DNA from: an uncultured Acetobacteraceae bacterium
GTDB taxonomy: Bacteria > Pseudomonadota > Alphaproteobacteria > Acetobacterales > Acetobacteraceae
Assembly (NCBI GenBank): GCA_937873175.1
Contig: CALMVT010000216.1
Coordinates: 1 to 35,515 of the forward strand
DNA: 35,515 bases
Reading direction: 5' to 3'
In this document: positions 6,531-14,640 of the stretch, piece after piece
How the letters are laid out: every line of letters starts with the position of its first letter
Numbering within the stretch: position 1 is the first letter of the stretch
Translations under genes and position numbers: made by a program
The notes under the pieces: model-generated
What the model saw: the letters and a program-made list of their open reading frames with translations, nothing else
Told to the model about the DNA's origin: nothing
Databases searched by the model: none

Positions 6531-9386
6531 ATGTCGATGACGATCCACCACCCCGGCACGTTGGTCAAAGCCACGTCAGCATTCAGTGCTGCGTGCGTTG
6601 GCGTGCGCTTGACCACTCGTTACAAAATATTGCTAGCTTTTCTTTGCATGGGTGGCATCACGGCCAGCCTCGGCGCCTACGCCGTGTTCAACATCGCCGT
6701 GGTCGGCCACCTGACGGAACAAACATTCGACGGCGCCCTGATGTCGATCAGCTACGCGCGCGGGGCCTCGGCGGACTTCGCAGGCATCGAGGCTGCGACG
6801 GACCGCTTGGCCTATGGCATCGTGCCGGCGGATCGGGCCAGCCTGTCGGCGCAGGTGGACGACTTGTTCCGGTCGCTTGACGACGACCTGGCCATCGCAG
6901 GCCAGCGCAGCCTGTCGCTGCAAGCGGCGCGGGCAGCGGCCGATGCTGCCGCCGCCGTCGCCGACTGGCGTGCGGCTGCGGGGCTGGAGGTCGGAGCGGA
7001 CGTGGTGGTCGGCACCCCCCACGTGGACGCGCTCGCCCGGATCGTGAACGAGCGCTTGGAGCTGCTCGTCAACCATGCCGCAGGCGACGGCTTCCGGTTC
7101 CGGCAGCGCGCGCGGGAAAAGGTGGCGCAGGCCAAGATGCTCGCGCTGCTCGGAACCGGGCTTGCGGTGATCCTGGGCGTCATCGTTGCTATCCTGCTCG
7201 CCCGGCGCATCATCGGGCCGGTCGCCGCCGCCTCGGCCGCGGCGAGCCGGATCGCGGCGGGCCAGCTCGACACGCATGTCCCGGTCGGCGGCAGCGACGA
7301 GCTGGGGACGCTGCTGGCGGCTATGGCGGTGATGCGAGCCAACATCGCGGCCATGGTGGCGCGGGAGGTCGCGCAGCGCCGGTCGGCCCAGGCCTGCTTG
7401 ACCGACGCCATCGAGGGGTCGAGCGAAGGGGTGATGGTTGTGGACAGCGTGGGCAGCGTGGCGGTCGCCAACACCCGCATGAACGAGTATCTCCGCGCGC
7501 TGGAAGGCGAGATGGCAGAGCGCCCGGCGCCCGCGCCGCTTGCGGGCAGCGCGCCGTTGCGCGCGCTGATGAGCGCGGTGGACAGCGCCGGGGAAACCTG
7601 CCTGCCGGACGGCCGGTGGCTGCGCGTCAACCGCAGCAGCACCCGGGAAGGCGGCTTCGTCGCCATCTGCAGCGACATCACGGGCCGCAAGCAGCATGAA
7701 GCGGCGCTGGAGCGTGCCAACACCTGGCTAGACGCCGCACTGAACAACATGGCCCAGGGGCTGTGTATGTTCGACGGGGAGCGGCGGCTGCGGCTGATCA
7801 ACCGGCGGTTCTGCGAAGTTTTCCAGCTTTGGCCCGAGATGCCGGCGATCGGCACATCCTTCCGGGCTTTGTATGACCTGTGCACCGACGCCGGCGCTAT
7901 CACGCCGGCGGAAAGCGGGCGCCTGTATGAAGCCCGCACGACGCGGATCGCCCAAGGCGTGCCGTACATGCAGGTCCTGGAGATGGGGCAGGGCCGGGTG
8001 ATCTCGCTGACGCACCAGCCGATGGCCGGCGGCGGCTGGGTCACGACCTATGAGAACATCACGGAGCGCGTGCAGGCGGAGGAGAAGATTTCCCACATGG
8101 CGCGTCACGACGCGTTGACCGGGTTGCCGAACCGGGCCGTGCTGGAACAGGCGATGGAAACCGCGGTGGCCGGGCTTGAGGAGGGCGGCGCGTTCGCCGT
8201 CCTGGTCATCGACCTCGACCATTTCAAGGCGGTCAACGAGACGATGGGCTTTCCCGCCGGCGACCAGGTGCTGCGGGAAGTGGCGGAGCGCCTGTCCGGC
8301 TGCTTGCGCCGGTCGGAGTCGGCCGCACGGCTCGGCGCGGACGAGTTTGCGGTGATAGCGTCCGGGCTGCGCCGCCCGGAAGACGCCGCGGAGGTCGCCC
8401 GGCGCGTGGGCGAGGCGATCAGCGCTCCCTACGCCGTCCGTGGGCAGGACGTCGTGATCGGAACCTGCATCGGCATCGTCATGGCCCCGACCGACGCGGC
8501 GGCGACCGACGCGCTTCTGCGCAAGGCCGACCTGGCGCTCAACCGGGCGAAGCAGGACGGTCCCGGCACGGTTTGCTTCTTCGAGGCGGAGATGGACGCC
8601 CGGCAGCAAGCCCGGCGCGCCATGGAAACCGACCTGCGCGCGGGCCTCGCCAAGAAGGAGTTCGAGCTGCTGTACCAGCCGCTGTTCGACCTCCGGGAGA
8701 ACCGCGTTTGCGGTTTCGAGGCCCTGATCCGCTGGAACCACCCGACCGGCCGCGTGTCCCCGGTCAAGTTCATCCCGGTGGCGGAGGACACCGGGCTGAT
8801 CGTGCAGGTCGGCGAGTGGGCGCTGACGGCGGCCTGCATGGAAGCGGCGGCCTGGCCCGGCGGCGTGAAGGTCGCCGTCAACGTGTCCCCCATCCAGTTC
8901 CGCAGCCCTCTCCTCGTCCCGGCCGTGCAGGCGGCGCTGGCGCGGTCCGGCCTGCCGGCGGCGCGGCTGGAGCTGGAGATCACGGAATCCGTGCTGATGG
9001 CCGACAGCGAGGCGACGCTCGCCACGCTGCACCAATTGCGGAAACTCGGCGTGCGCATCTCGATGGACGATTTCGGCACGGGGTTCTCGTCGCTCGGCTA
9101 TCTCCGGAGCTTCCCGTTCGACAAGATCAAGATCGACCAATCGTTTGTCCGCGACCTGACGGCGCTGGGCAGTTCCGGCGACAACGCCCAGGCCATCGTG
9201 CGGGCGATCACCGGCCTTGGCAGCAACCTCGGCATGCGCATCACGGCGGAAGGGGTGGAGACCGCGGCGCAACTGGACCATGTGCGGCGCGAAGGGTGCA
9301 GCGAGGTCCAGGGCTACCTACTGAGCCGGCCGGCCCCGGCCGGGGAGGTGGCCGGGCTGATTAGGACCCTCGGGTTGCGGCGCTGA
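6531..9386 (+). CDS. Membrane PAS/GGDEF/EAL cyclic-di-GMP signalling protein
   Basis: The start is ATG 6531 with AAGGTGG a few bases upstream. The 951-residue product has TM1 at about 31-55, a periplasmic helical sensor of ~145 residues, TM2 at about 203-223, a HAMP segment, two PAS-like domains (about 288-380 and 391-510), GGDEF (about 520-680) and EAL (about 695-945). The EAL half keeps FEALIRW, NVSPIQF, EITES, DDFGTGFSS, KIDQSFV and ITAEGVET, so phosphodiesterase activity is likely. The GGDEF signature reads RLGADEF and the inhibitory site RxxE, so cyclase activity is doubtful; the domain may instead sense GTP. It is divergent from the DUF3034 gene and stands alone. Confidence 0.93.
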   Translation: MSMTIHHPGTLVKATSAFSAACVGVRLTTRYKILLAFLCMGGITASLGAYAVFNIAVVGHLTEQTFDGALMSISYARGASADFAGIEAATDRLAYGIVPADRASLSAQVDDLFRSLDDDLAIAGQRSLSLQAARAAADAAAAVADWRAAAGLEVGADVVVGTPHVDALARIVNERLELLVNHAAGDGFRFRQRAREKVAQAKMLALLGTGLAVILGVIVAILLARRIIGPVAAASAAASRIAAGQLDTHVPVGGSDELGTLLAAMAVMRANIAAMVAREVAQRRSAQACLTDAIEGSSEGVMVVDSVGSVAVANTRMNEYLRALEGEMAERPAPAPLAGSAPLRALMSAVDSAGETCLPDGRWLRVNRSSTREGGFVAICSDITGRKQHEAALERANTWLDAALNNMAQGLCMFDGERRLRLINRRFCEVFQLWPEMPAIGTSFRALYDLCTDAGAITPAESGRLYEARTTRIAQGVPYMQVLEMGQGRVISLTHQPMAGGGWVTTYENITERVQAEEKISHMARHDALTGLPNRAVLEQAMETAVAGLEEGGAFAVLVIDLDHFKAVNETMGFPAGDQVLREVAERLSGCLRRSESAARLGADEFAVIASGLRRPEDAAEVARRVGEAISAPYAVRGQDVVIGTCIGIVMAPTDAAATDALLRKADLALNRAKQDGPGTVCFFEAEMDARQQARRAMETDLRAGLAKKEFELLYQPLFDLRENRVCGFEALIRWNHPTGRVSPVKFIPVAEDTGLIVQVGEWALTAACMEAAAWPGGVKVAVNVSPIQFRSPLLVPAVQAALARSGLPAARLELEITESVLMADSEATLATLHQLRKLGVRISMDDFGTGFSSLGYLRSFPFDKIKIDQSFVRDLTALGSSGDNAQAIVRAITGLGSNLGMRITAEGVETAAQLDHVRREGCSEVQGYLLSRPAPAGEVAGLIRTLGLRR

Positions 9387-9499
9387 CGCGGCGCCGGGCT
9401 GACGGGCGGCGGGGCTGACGCGAAGATGACACGCCCCAGCGTGCTGACACCCCGGCCCGAACGGCGTAACAGGCGTCCGTCCCCGGCCGGATTGCCCCC

Positions 9500-11221
9500 A
9501 TGCCCAACACCGCCCCCGCTTTCGCGTCCATCAGGCGCTTGCCCAACCTGTTCGACATCGCCGCCGGCATCTGCATCTTCGGCGTGCTGATCTACGTGGC
9601 GGGCGTGGCCCGTGGGACCATGGCGCCGCTTGACGCGCCGGAAGCGACCGCCATCGCGCTCGATCCGCTGAACCTGCCGGGCTACGCGGTGCGCACGACG
9701 CTGCGCATGTTCGCGGCCCTGCTGTGCTCGCTGCTGTTCACCTTCACTTACGCCACCTGGGCGGCCAAGAGCCGGCGGGCCGGGCTGATCTTGGTGCCGG
9801 TGCTCGACATCCTGCAATCCGTGCCGATCCTGGGCTTCCTGTCGTTCACCGTGGTGTTCTTCATGGGCCTGTTCCCCGGCCGGGTGCTGGGCGCGGAGCT
9901 TGCGGCCATCTTCGCGATCTTCACCAGCCAGGCCTGGAACATGGCGTTCAGCCTGTACCAATCGCTGAAAACCGTGCCGTCGGACCTGGACGAGGCCAGC
10001 CGCAGCTACCGCTTGACGGCCTGGCAGCGCTTTTGGCGGCTGGAGGTGCCCTTCGCCATGCCGGGTCTGGTGTGGAACACCATGATGTCCATGTCCGGCG
10101 GCTGGTTCTTCGTGGTGGCGAGCGAGGCGGTGAGCGTGGGCGACGCCACCTGGAAGCTGCCCGGCATCGGCAGCTACGTGGCGCTGGCCTTGGAGCATCG
10201 GGACATCGGCGCCGTGCTGTGGGCGATCTTCGCCATGTTGGTCGTGATCCTGGCGTATGACCAGTTGCTGTTCCGCCCGCTGGTGGCCTGGTCGGCCAAG
10301 TTCCGCTTCGAGATGACGGCGTCCGAGGAGGCCGAAGACCCTTGGGTGCTCAAGCTGCTCCGCCGCACCCGGCTGCTGCGCGCCGCGTCGGGCGCGGTGG
10401 GCCGGGTGTTCGATGCGTTCGGCGGCTTGCGGCTGTCGTTCGGCGCCGGCGCGCAGAGAACAACCGCCCGCGCCGCATCCCGCGCGGGCGACGCGGCGTT
10501 CCTGGCCGTGCTGGCGGTCGGGCTGGCCTTGGCCCTGTGGCAGATCGTGAGCTACGCCTCCGCCTCGCTCGCATGGTCCGATCTGTTCGAGGCGATGCGG
10601 CTGGGATTGCTGACCCTGGTGCGAGTCGTGGTGCTGATGACGCTTGCCACCTTGGTCTGGGTGCCGGTCGGCGTGTGGCTGGGGCTGCGGCCCAAATGGG
10701 GGCGGCGGGCGCAGCCGGTGGCGCAGTTCCTGGCGGCGTTCCCGGCCAACCTGTTCTTCCCGATCTTCGTCGTGCTGATCGTGCGCTTCGGGGGCAGCCC
10801 GGACATTTGGCTGACGCCGCTGATGATCCTGGGCACGCAATGGTATATCCTGTTCAACGTGATCGCCGGGGCCAGCGCCTTTCCCGGCGACCTGCAGGAG
10901 GCCGCGCGCAACTTCCGGGTCGGCGGCTGGCTGTGGTGGCGCCGGGTGATCCTGCCGGGGGTGTTCCCATACTACGTGACCGGCGCCATCACGGCGTCCG
11001 GCGGCTCGTGGAACGCCGCCATCGTGGCGGAGGTCGCAAGCTGGGGCAACACGAGGCTGGTGGCGCATGGCCTGGGCGCCTACATCGCGCAGGCGACGGC
11101 GGAGGGCGCCACGGCCAAGGTGGTGCTGGGCGTCGCGGTGATGTCCGCCTTTGTCGTCGCCTTCAACCGATTGCTGTGGCGTCCGTTGTACGGTTTCGCC
11201 AGCCGACGCCTGACCCTTTGA
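9500..11221 (+). CDS. ABC transporter permease, two fused NitT/TauT-type permease domains
   Basis: The 573-residue product contains two BPD_transp_1 permease domains in tandem, so one chain supplies both membrane halves. Each half carries a coupling-loop motif: SRSYRLTAWQRFWRLEVPFA in the first and ARNFRVGGWLWWRRVILPG in the second. A charged linker (about 280-330) separates them. It lies 13 bp before an ATPase with an AAA-associated C-terminal domain, the usual partner of this fused permease. No matching binding protein of the NitT/TauT type is seen in the window, so the substrate cannot be named; nitrate/sulfonate/bicarbonate labels are generic for the family. Confidence 0.9.
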   Translation: MPNTAPAFASIRRLPNLFDIAAGICIFGVLIYVAGVARGTMAPLDAPEATAIALDPLNLPGYAVRTTLRMFAALLCSLLFTFTYATWAAKSRRAGLILVPVLDILQSVPILGFLSFTVVFFMGLFPGRVLGAELAAIFAIFTSQAWNMAFSLYQSLKTVPSDLDEASRSYRLTAWQRFWRLEVPFAMPGLVWNTMMSMSGGWFFVVASEAVSVGDATWKLPGIGSYVALALEHRDIGAVLWAIFAMLVVILAYDQLLFRPLVAWSAKFRFEMTASEEAEDPWVLKLLRRTRLLRAASGAVGRVFDAFGGLRLSFGAGAQRTTARAASRAGDAAFLAVLAVGLALALWQIVSYASASLAWSDLFEAMRLGLLTLVRVVVLMTLATLVWVPVGVWLGLRPKWGRRAQPVAQFLAAFPANLFFPIFVVLIVRFGGSPDIWLTPLMILGTQWYILFNVIAGASAFPGDLQEAARNFRVGGWLWWRRVILPGVFPYYVTGAITASGGSWNAAIVAEVASWGNTRLVAHGLGAYIAQATAEGATAKVVLGVAVMSAFVVAFNRLLWRPLYGFASRRLTL

Positions 11222-11234
11222 CGGGAGCCTGCCC

Positions 11235-12539
11235 ATGGACCAGACCCTTGCGGCCGAAGACCTGCTGCAGGTGCGCGGCGTCCGCCAATCCTACCACAAG
11301 GACAGCACGGCCGCCCTGGTGGTGCTCGACAATGTCGATGTGTCGCTGCGCAGCGGGGAAATCGTGGGATTGCTGGGCCGGTCGGGGTCCGGCAAATCGA
11401 CCCTGCTGCGCATCATCGCCGGCCTCCTGGCTCCCACGTCCGGCCAGGTGCTGTGGCGGGGCGAGGCGCTGCACGGCCCGGCGGCCGGCGTCGCCATGGT
11501 GTTCCAAAGCTTCGCGCTGTTCCCGTGGCTCACGGTGCAGGAGAATGTGGAGCTCGGCCTGGAAGCGCTCGGCGTGCCGCGGGCGGACCGGGAGGAACGG
11601 GCGGAAGCCGCCATCGACCTGATCGGGCTGGGCGGCTACGAGAGCGCCTATCCCAAGGAGCTGTCGGGCGGCATGCGGCAGCGCGTCGGCTTGGCCCGCG
11701 CGCTGGTGGTGCATCCGGACCTGCTGCTGATGGACGAGCCGTTCAGCGCGCTCGACGTGCTGACTGCGGAAACCCTGCGCACCGACCTGATCGACCTGTG
11801 GAGCGAGGGCAAGCTGCCGGTGAAGTCCCTGCTGATGGTCACGCACAACATCGAGGAGGCGGTGCTGATGTGCGACCGCATCCTGGTGTTCAGCTCCAAC
11901 CCCGGCCGGGTCGCGAGCGAGCTGCGCGTGCCGTTCCCGCACCCGCGCAACCGGCACGACCCGGCGTTCCGGCAGATGGTGGACGACATCTACGCGCTGA
12001 TGACCCGGCGCGCGCCGACGCCGCGCACCGCGGCCCCGACGCTGCCCACCATGGCGATGCAGTTGCACCCGGTCTCCACCAACCTGCTCGCGGGCTTGGT
12101 CGAGACCGTGGCGGCGCCGCCCTACCGTGGACGTGCCGACCTGCCGGCGCTGGCGGGATCGCTTCAGCTTGAGCTGGACGACCTGCTGCCGATGGGGGAG
12201 GCGCTGCAACTTCTGGGCCTCGGCGTGCTGGAGGAAGGCGACCTGCGCCTTTTGGACCGCGGCCGGTTGTTTGTTGAAGCCGATACGGACGCCCGCAAGC
12301 AGATCTTCGGGGAAGCGCTGCGGGCCAGCGTGCCGCTGGTGGCGCAGATCCGCCGGGTGCTGGACGAGCGCCCGAACCACCGCGCCGCAGCCGTGCGCTT
12401 CCGCGACGAGCTGGAGGATTTCATGTCCCCGGACTACGCCGAGGAAACCCTGTCAACCGCCATCAACTGGGGTCGCTACGCCGAGCTTTACTCGTATGAC
12501 GAGGAAGCCGACCAGTTCTTCCTAGACGAGGAGGAATAG
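11235..12539 (+). CDS. ABC transporter ATPase with AAA-associated C-terminal domain
   Basis: The 434-residue product is an ATP-binding subunit of NitT/TauT type. Walker A is GRSGSGKS (about 49-56), the Q-loop is VFQSFALFPWL, the signature is LSGGMRQRVGLARAL, Walker B is LLLMDEPFSALD and the H-loop is MVTHNIEEA. After residue ~270 comes an extra domain of ~150 residues beginning MQLHPVSTNLLAGLVE, recognised as the AAA-associated C-terminal domain (PF09821). It probably regulates the transporter. The chain ends very acidic (DEEE). It pairs with the fused permease directly upstream. The next gene, an oligopeptide-type binding protein, belongs to a different transporter class and need not be its partner. 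Confidence 0.92.
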   Translation: MDQTLAAEDLLQVRGVRQSYHKDSTAALVVLDNVDVSLRSGEIVGLLGRSGSGKSTLLRIIAGLLAPTSGQVLWRGEALHGPAAGVAMVFQSFALFPWLTVQENVELGLEALGVPRADREERAEAAIDLIGLGGYESAYPKELSGGMRQRVGLARALVVHPDLLLMDEPFSALDVLTAETLRTDLIDLWSEGKLPVKSLLMVTHNIEEAVLMCDRILVFSSNPGRVASELRVPFPHPRNRHDPAFRQMVDDIYALMTRRAPTPRTAAPTLPTMAMQLHPVSTNLLAGLVETVAAPPYRGRADLPALAGSLQLELDDLLPMGEALQLLGLGVLEEGDLRLLDRGRLFVEADTDARKQIFGEALRASVPLVAQIRRVLDERPNHRAAAVRFRDELEDFMSPDYAEETLSTAINWGRYAELYSYDEEADQFFLDEEE

Positions 12540-12577
12540 CGGGCGGCATCGTGGGGCGTCCCGCCCCGGAGTCCGCC

Positions 12578-14161
12578 ATGCCCACCCGCCGCGCCCTGCT
12601 CGCCACGCCCTTGATCTGGGCCAACGCCTTCCCGGCCTTGGCCGACACGCCCCGGGACACGGTGGTGATGGCGAAGCGCATCGACGACCTCATCAGCCTC
12701 GATCCGCAGGAAAGCTTCGAGTACTCCGGCTCCGAGATCTGCGGCAACGTGTATGACAAGCTCGTCAACCCCGATGACGAGGACCCCACGCGGATCAACC
12801 CCATGCTGGCCGAGCATTGGTCCGCGAGCGAGGACGGACGGACCTGGACCTTCCGCCTGCGCGGTGACCGCCGCTTCGCCAGCGGCGCGCCGGTCACGGC
12901 GGAGGACGCGGCGTGGAGCCTGCAACGCGCGGTGATCCTGAACAAGTCGCCGGGCTTCATCATCGGGCAGTTCGGCTTCACCCGGGACAACGTGGCCGCC
13001 CGCATCCGCGCGACCGACAACCGCACCTTGGTCATCGAGATCGCCGAGCGGCAGGCGCCGACCTTCCTGCTTTACTGCTTGTCGGCCTCGGTGGGCGGCG
13101 TGGTGGAAAAGCGCGCGGCGCTGTCCCATGCCGTGGGTGGCGACCTCGGCAATGCGTGGCTGCGCACCAACAGCGCCGGGTCAGGGCCATGGATAGTACG
13201 CAGCGCGCGGGCCAGCGAGGTCGTGGCGCTCGATGCCAACCCGTCCCACCCCCAGCCGCCCCGCGCCAAGCGCATGGTAATCCGCCACGTCCCCGACCCG
13301 GCGGTGCAGCTCCTGCTGCTGCAGCGCGGCGACGCCGACATCGCCCGTGACCTGCTGCCGGAAGGGGTCCGCGCCGCCCGCGCCGATCCACGCTTGGAAG
13401 TGCTGTCGGAACCAAAGGCGAGCCTCGTGCTCCTGTCCATGAACACCCAGCACCCGGCGCTCGCGAAGCCGGCCGTGCGGGAGGCGGTGCGCTGGGCCAT
13501 CGACTACCGAGGCATCGAGGCCAACCTGGTCGCTGACACATACCGCGCTCACCAGGCGTTCCTGCCCGTGGGCTTCCCCGCCGCCGTGACCGACATGCCA
13601 TACCGCTACGACCCGGCGCGCGCCCGGGCCTTGCTGGCCGGCGCGGGCTTTCCCGATGGGATCGACCTCACCTTTGACCATGCGTCCAGCTCGCCCCGGG
13701 CGGAGATCGCGCAGGCGTTGCAGGCGCAAATGCGGGAAGCGGGCATCCGGCTGACCCTGCAGGCCGGGGAAGGGCGGCAGGTGCTGACCAAAATGCGGGC
13801 GCGGCAGTACCAGCTTGCCATATCGCTGTGGGGGTCCGACTACCTCGATCCCCACAGCAACGCGCAAACGTTTTGCGTGAACGCGGACAACTCCGATGCC
13901 TCGACCAACCGGACCTCCGCCTGGAACTGCGCCTGGGCGGACGCGGACCTCACGGCGCGGGCGCTGGCGGCGGCCAAGGAGGCGGACGCGGGGAAGCGCA
14001 TCGCGGAGTACCAGGGGATGCAGCGTGACCTGATGGTCCGCGGCCCGTTCGCGATCATGCTGCAGGAGATCGGGATCGCCGCGCTTCGCCGCCCGCTGTC
14101 CGGCTTCCGGCAGGGCCCGCTGTCGGACCGCACGTCATATGCGCCGATTGCGAAGGGGTAG
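12578..14161 (+). CDS. ABC transporter substrate-binding protein, family 5 (copy 1)
   Basis: The 527-residue product is a DppA/OppA/NikA-class periplasmic binding protein. ATG 12578 opens MPTRRALLATPLIWA, a short Tat- or Sec-like signal cleaved near ALAD. Family motifs include LDPQESFEYSG, the NVYDKL strand, SASEDGRTWTFRLR, SGAPVTAEDAAWSL and AVREAVRWAIDY. It is about 55-60% identical by eye to the second binding protein at 14641. The 39 bp gap to the preceding ATPase gene suggests co-transcription. Its last 11 codons reappear, diverged, at 14559-14600 beyond a brnA gene. The ligand (peptide, nickel chelate or other) cannot be told. Confidence 0.92.
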   Translation: MPTRRALLATPLIWANAFPALADTPRDTVVMAKRIDDLISLDPQESFEYSGSEICGNVYDKLVNPDDEDPTRINPMLAEHWSASEDGRTWTFRLRGDRRFASGAPVTAEDAAWSLQRAVILNKSPGFIIGQFGFTRDNVAARIRATDNRTLVIEIAERQAPTFLLYCLSASVGGVVEKRAALSHAVGGDLGNAWLRTNSAGSGPWIVRSARASEVVALDANPSHPQPPRAKRMVIRHVPDPAVQLLLLQRGDADIARDLLPEGVRAARADPRLEVLSEPKASLVLLSMNTQHPALAKPAVREAVRWAIDYRGIEANLVADTYRAHQAFLPVGFPAAVTDMPYRYDPARARALLAGAGFPDGIDLTFDHASSSPRAEIAQALQAQMREAGIRLTLQAGEGRQVLTKMRARQYQLAISLWGSDYLDPHSNAQTFCVNADNSDASTNRTSAWNCAWADADLTARALAAAKEADAGKRIAEYQGMQRDLMVRGPFAIMLQEIGIAALRRPLSGFRQGPLSDRTSYAPIAKG

Positions 14162-14184
14162 GGCGCTGGCTATCCGACGCCCGG
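14120..14184 (+). repeat. Direct repeat, copy A: 3' end of binding-protein gene 1
   Basis: These 65 bases cover the final codons (LSDRTSYAPIAKG), the TAG stop and 23 bases after it. An ungapped copy lies at 14559-14623, with 56 of 65 positions matching in my hand alignment. Similarity stops sharply on both sides. Between the copies lies the brnA remnant, which runs on the opposite strand. Confidence 0.85.
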
Positions 14185-14205
14185 CGCATTCGTTGCGGCC
14201 CGGTT

Positions 14206-14495
14206 TCATCCGTGGCCGCGCGGTCCGTTCTGGGCGTCCATGAACGACCGCAGCACGGCGTTCATGCGGGACAAGTGCCCCTTGCCTCCCTGCTTGAACC
14301 ATTCCAGCACATCGGAGTCCAATCTCAGGTGAACAGATGTCTTGCCGGGCGGCGGCATGACGACGCGGGCGGACGCCCAGAATTCCGCCTCCACGCCATG
14401 TTCCGGCGCGTCGGGCGGGTCTTGGTTTTTCCCTGCTTGCGGCGTTCTTTAAGTTCTTCCAGAGAGCATTGCTTCGTATCGTTTTCTGCTGTCAT
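14206..14495 (-). pseudogene. brnA: BrnA-family antitoxin, frameshifted, no BrnT partner
   Basis: ATG 14495 has GGAAG eight bases upstream and opens MTAENDTKQCSLEELKERRK. This frame continues to a stop at 14325 with non-family sequence. A -1 shift at the C-rich stretch 14419-14411 instead gives PDAPEHGVEAEFWASARVV and then KTSVHLRLDSDVLEWFKQGG, HLSRMNAVLRSFM, the ribbon-helix-helix end of BrnA antitoxins (PF14384). One missing base explains the break. The restored protein would be about 97 residues. BrnA normally follows brnT (an RNase toxin); nothing like brnT lies upstream, where a binding-protein fragment starts within 65 bp. The RHH part could still be made from an internal start at 14394. 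Confidence 0.72.
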
Positions 14496-14558
14496 CGTCC
14501 AACTTCCATTGTTGTAGTTGTTTGCCAGCTCCTGGAGGGTCGCGCCGTCCTGCCGCCG

Positions 14559-14623
14559 CAGTCGGACCCTACGTCCTATGCCCCGATTGCGAAGGGGCAG
14601 GGCGCTGGCTATCCTGCCCCCGG
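14559..14623 (+). repeat. Direct repeat, copy B: relic 3' end of a binding-protein gene
   Basis: This is a diverged copy of 14120-14184. It still reads SDPTSYAPIAKG, but the stop TAG has become CAG, so it has no terminator of its own. It lies directly before GAGGAA and the ATG of the second binding protein. It is either the original end of gene 1 displaced by the insertion, or the remains of a third tandem binding-protein gene. Confidence 0.8.
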
Positions 14624-14640
14624 ACCGAGGAACCCATACC

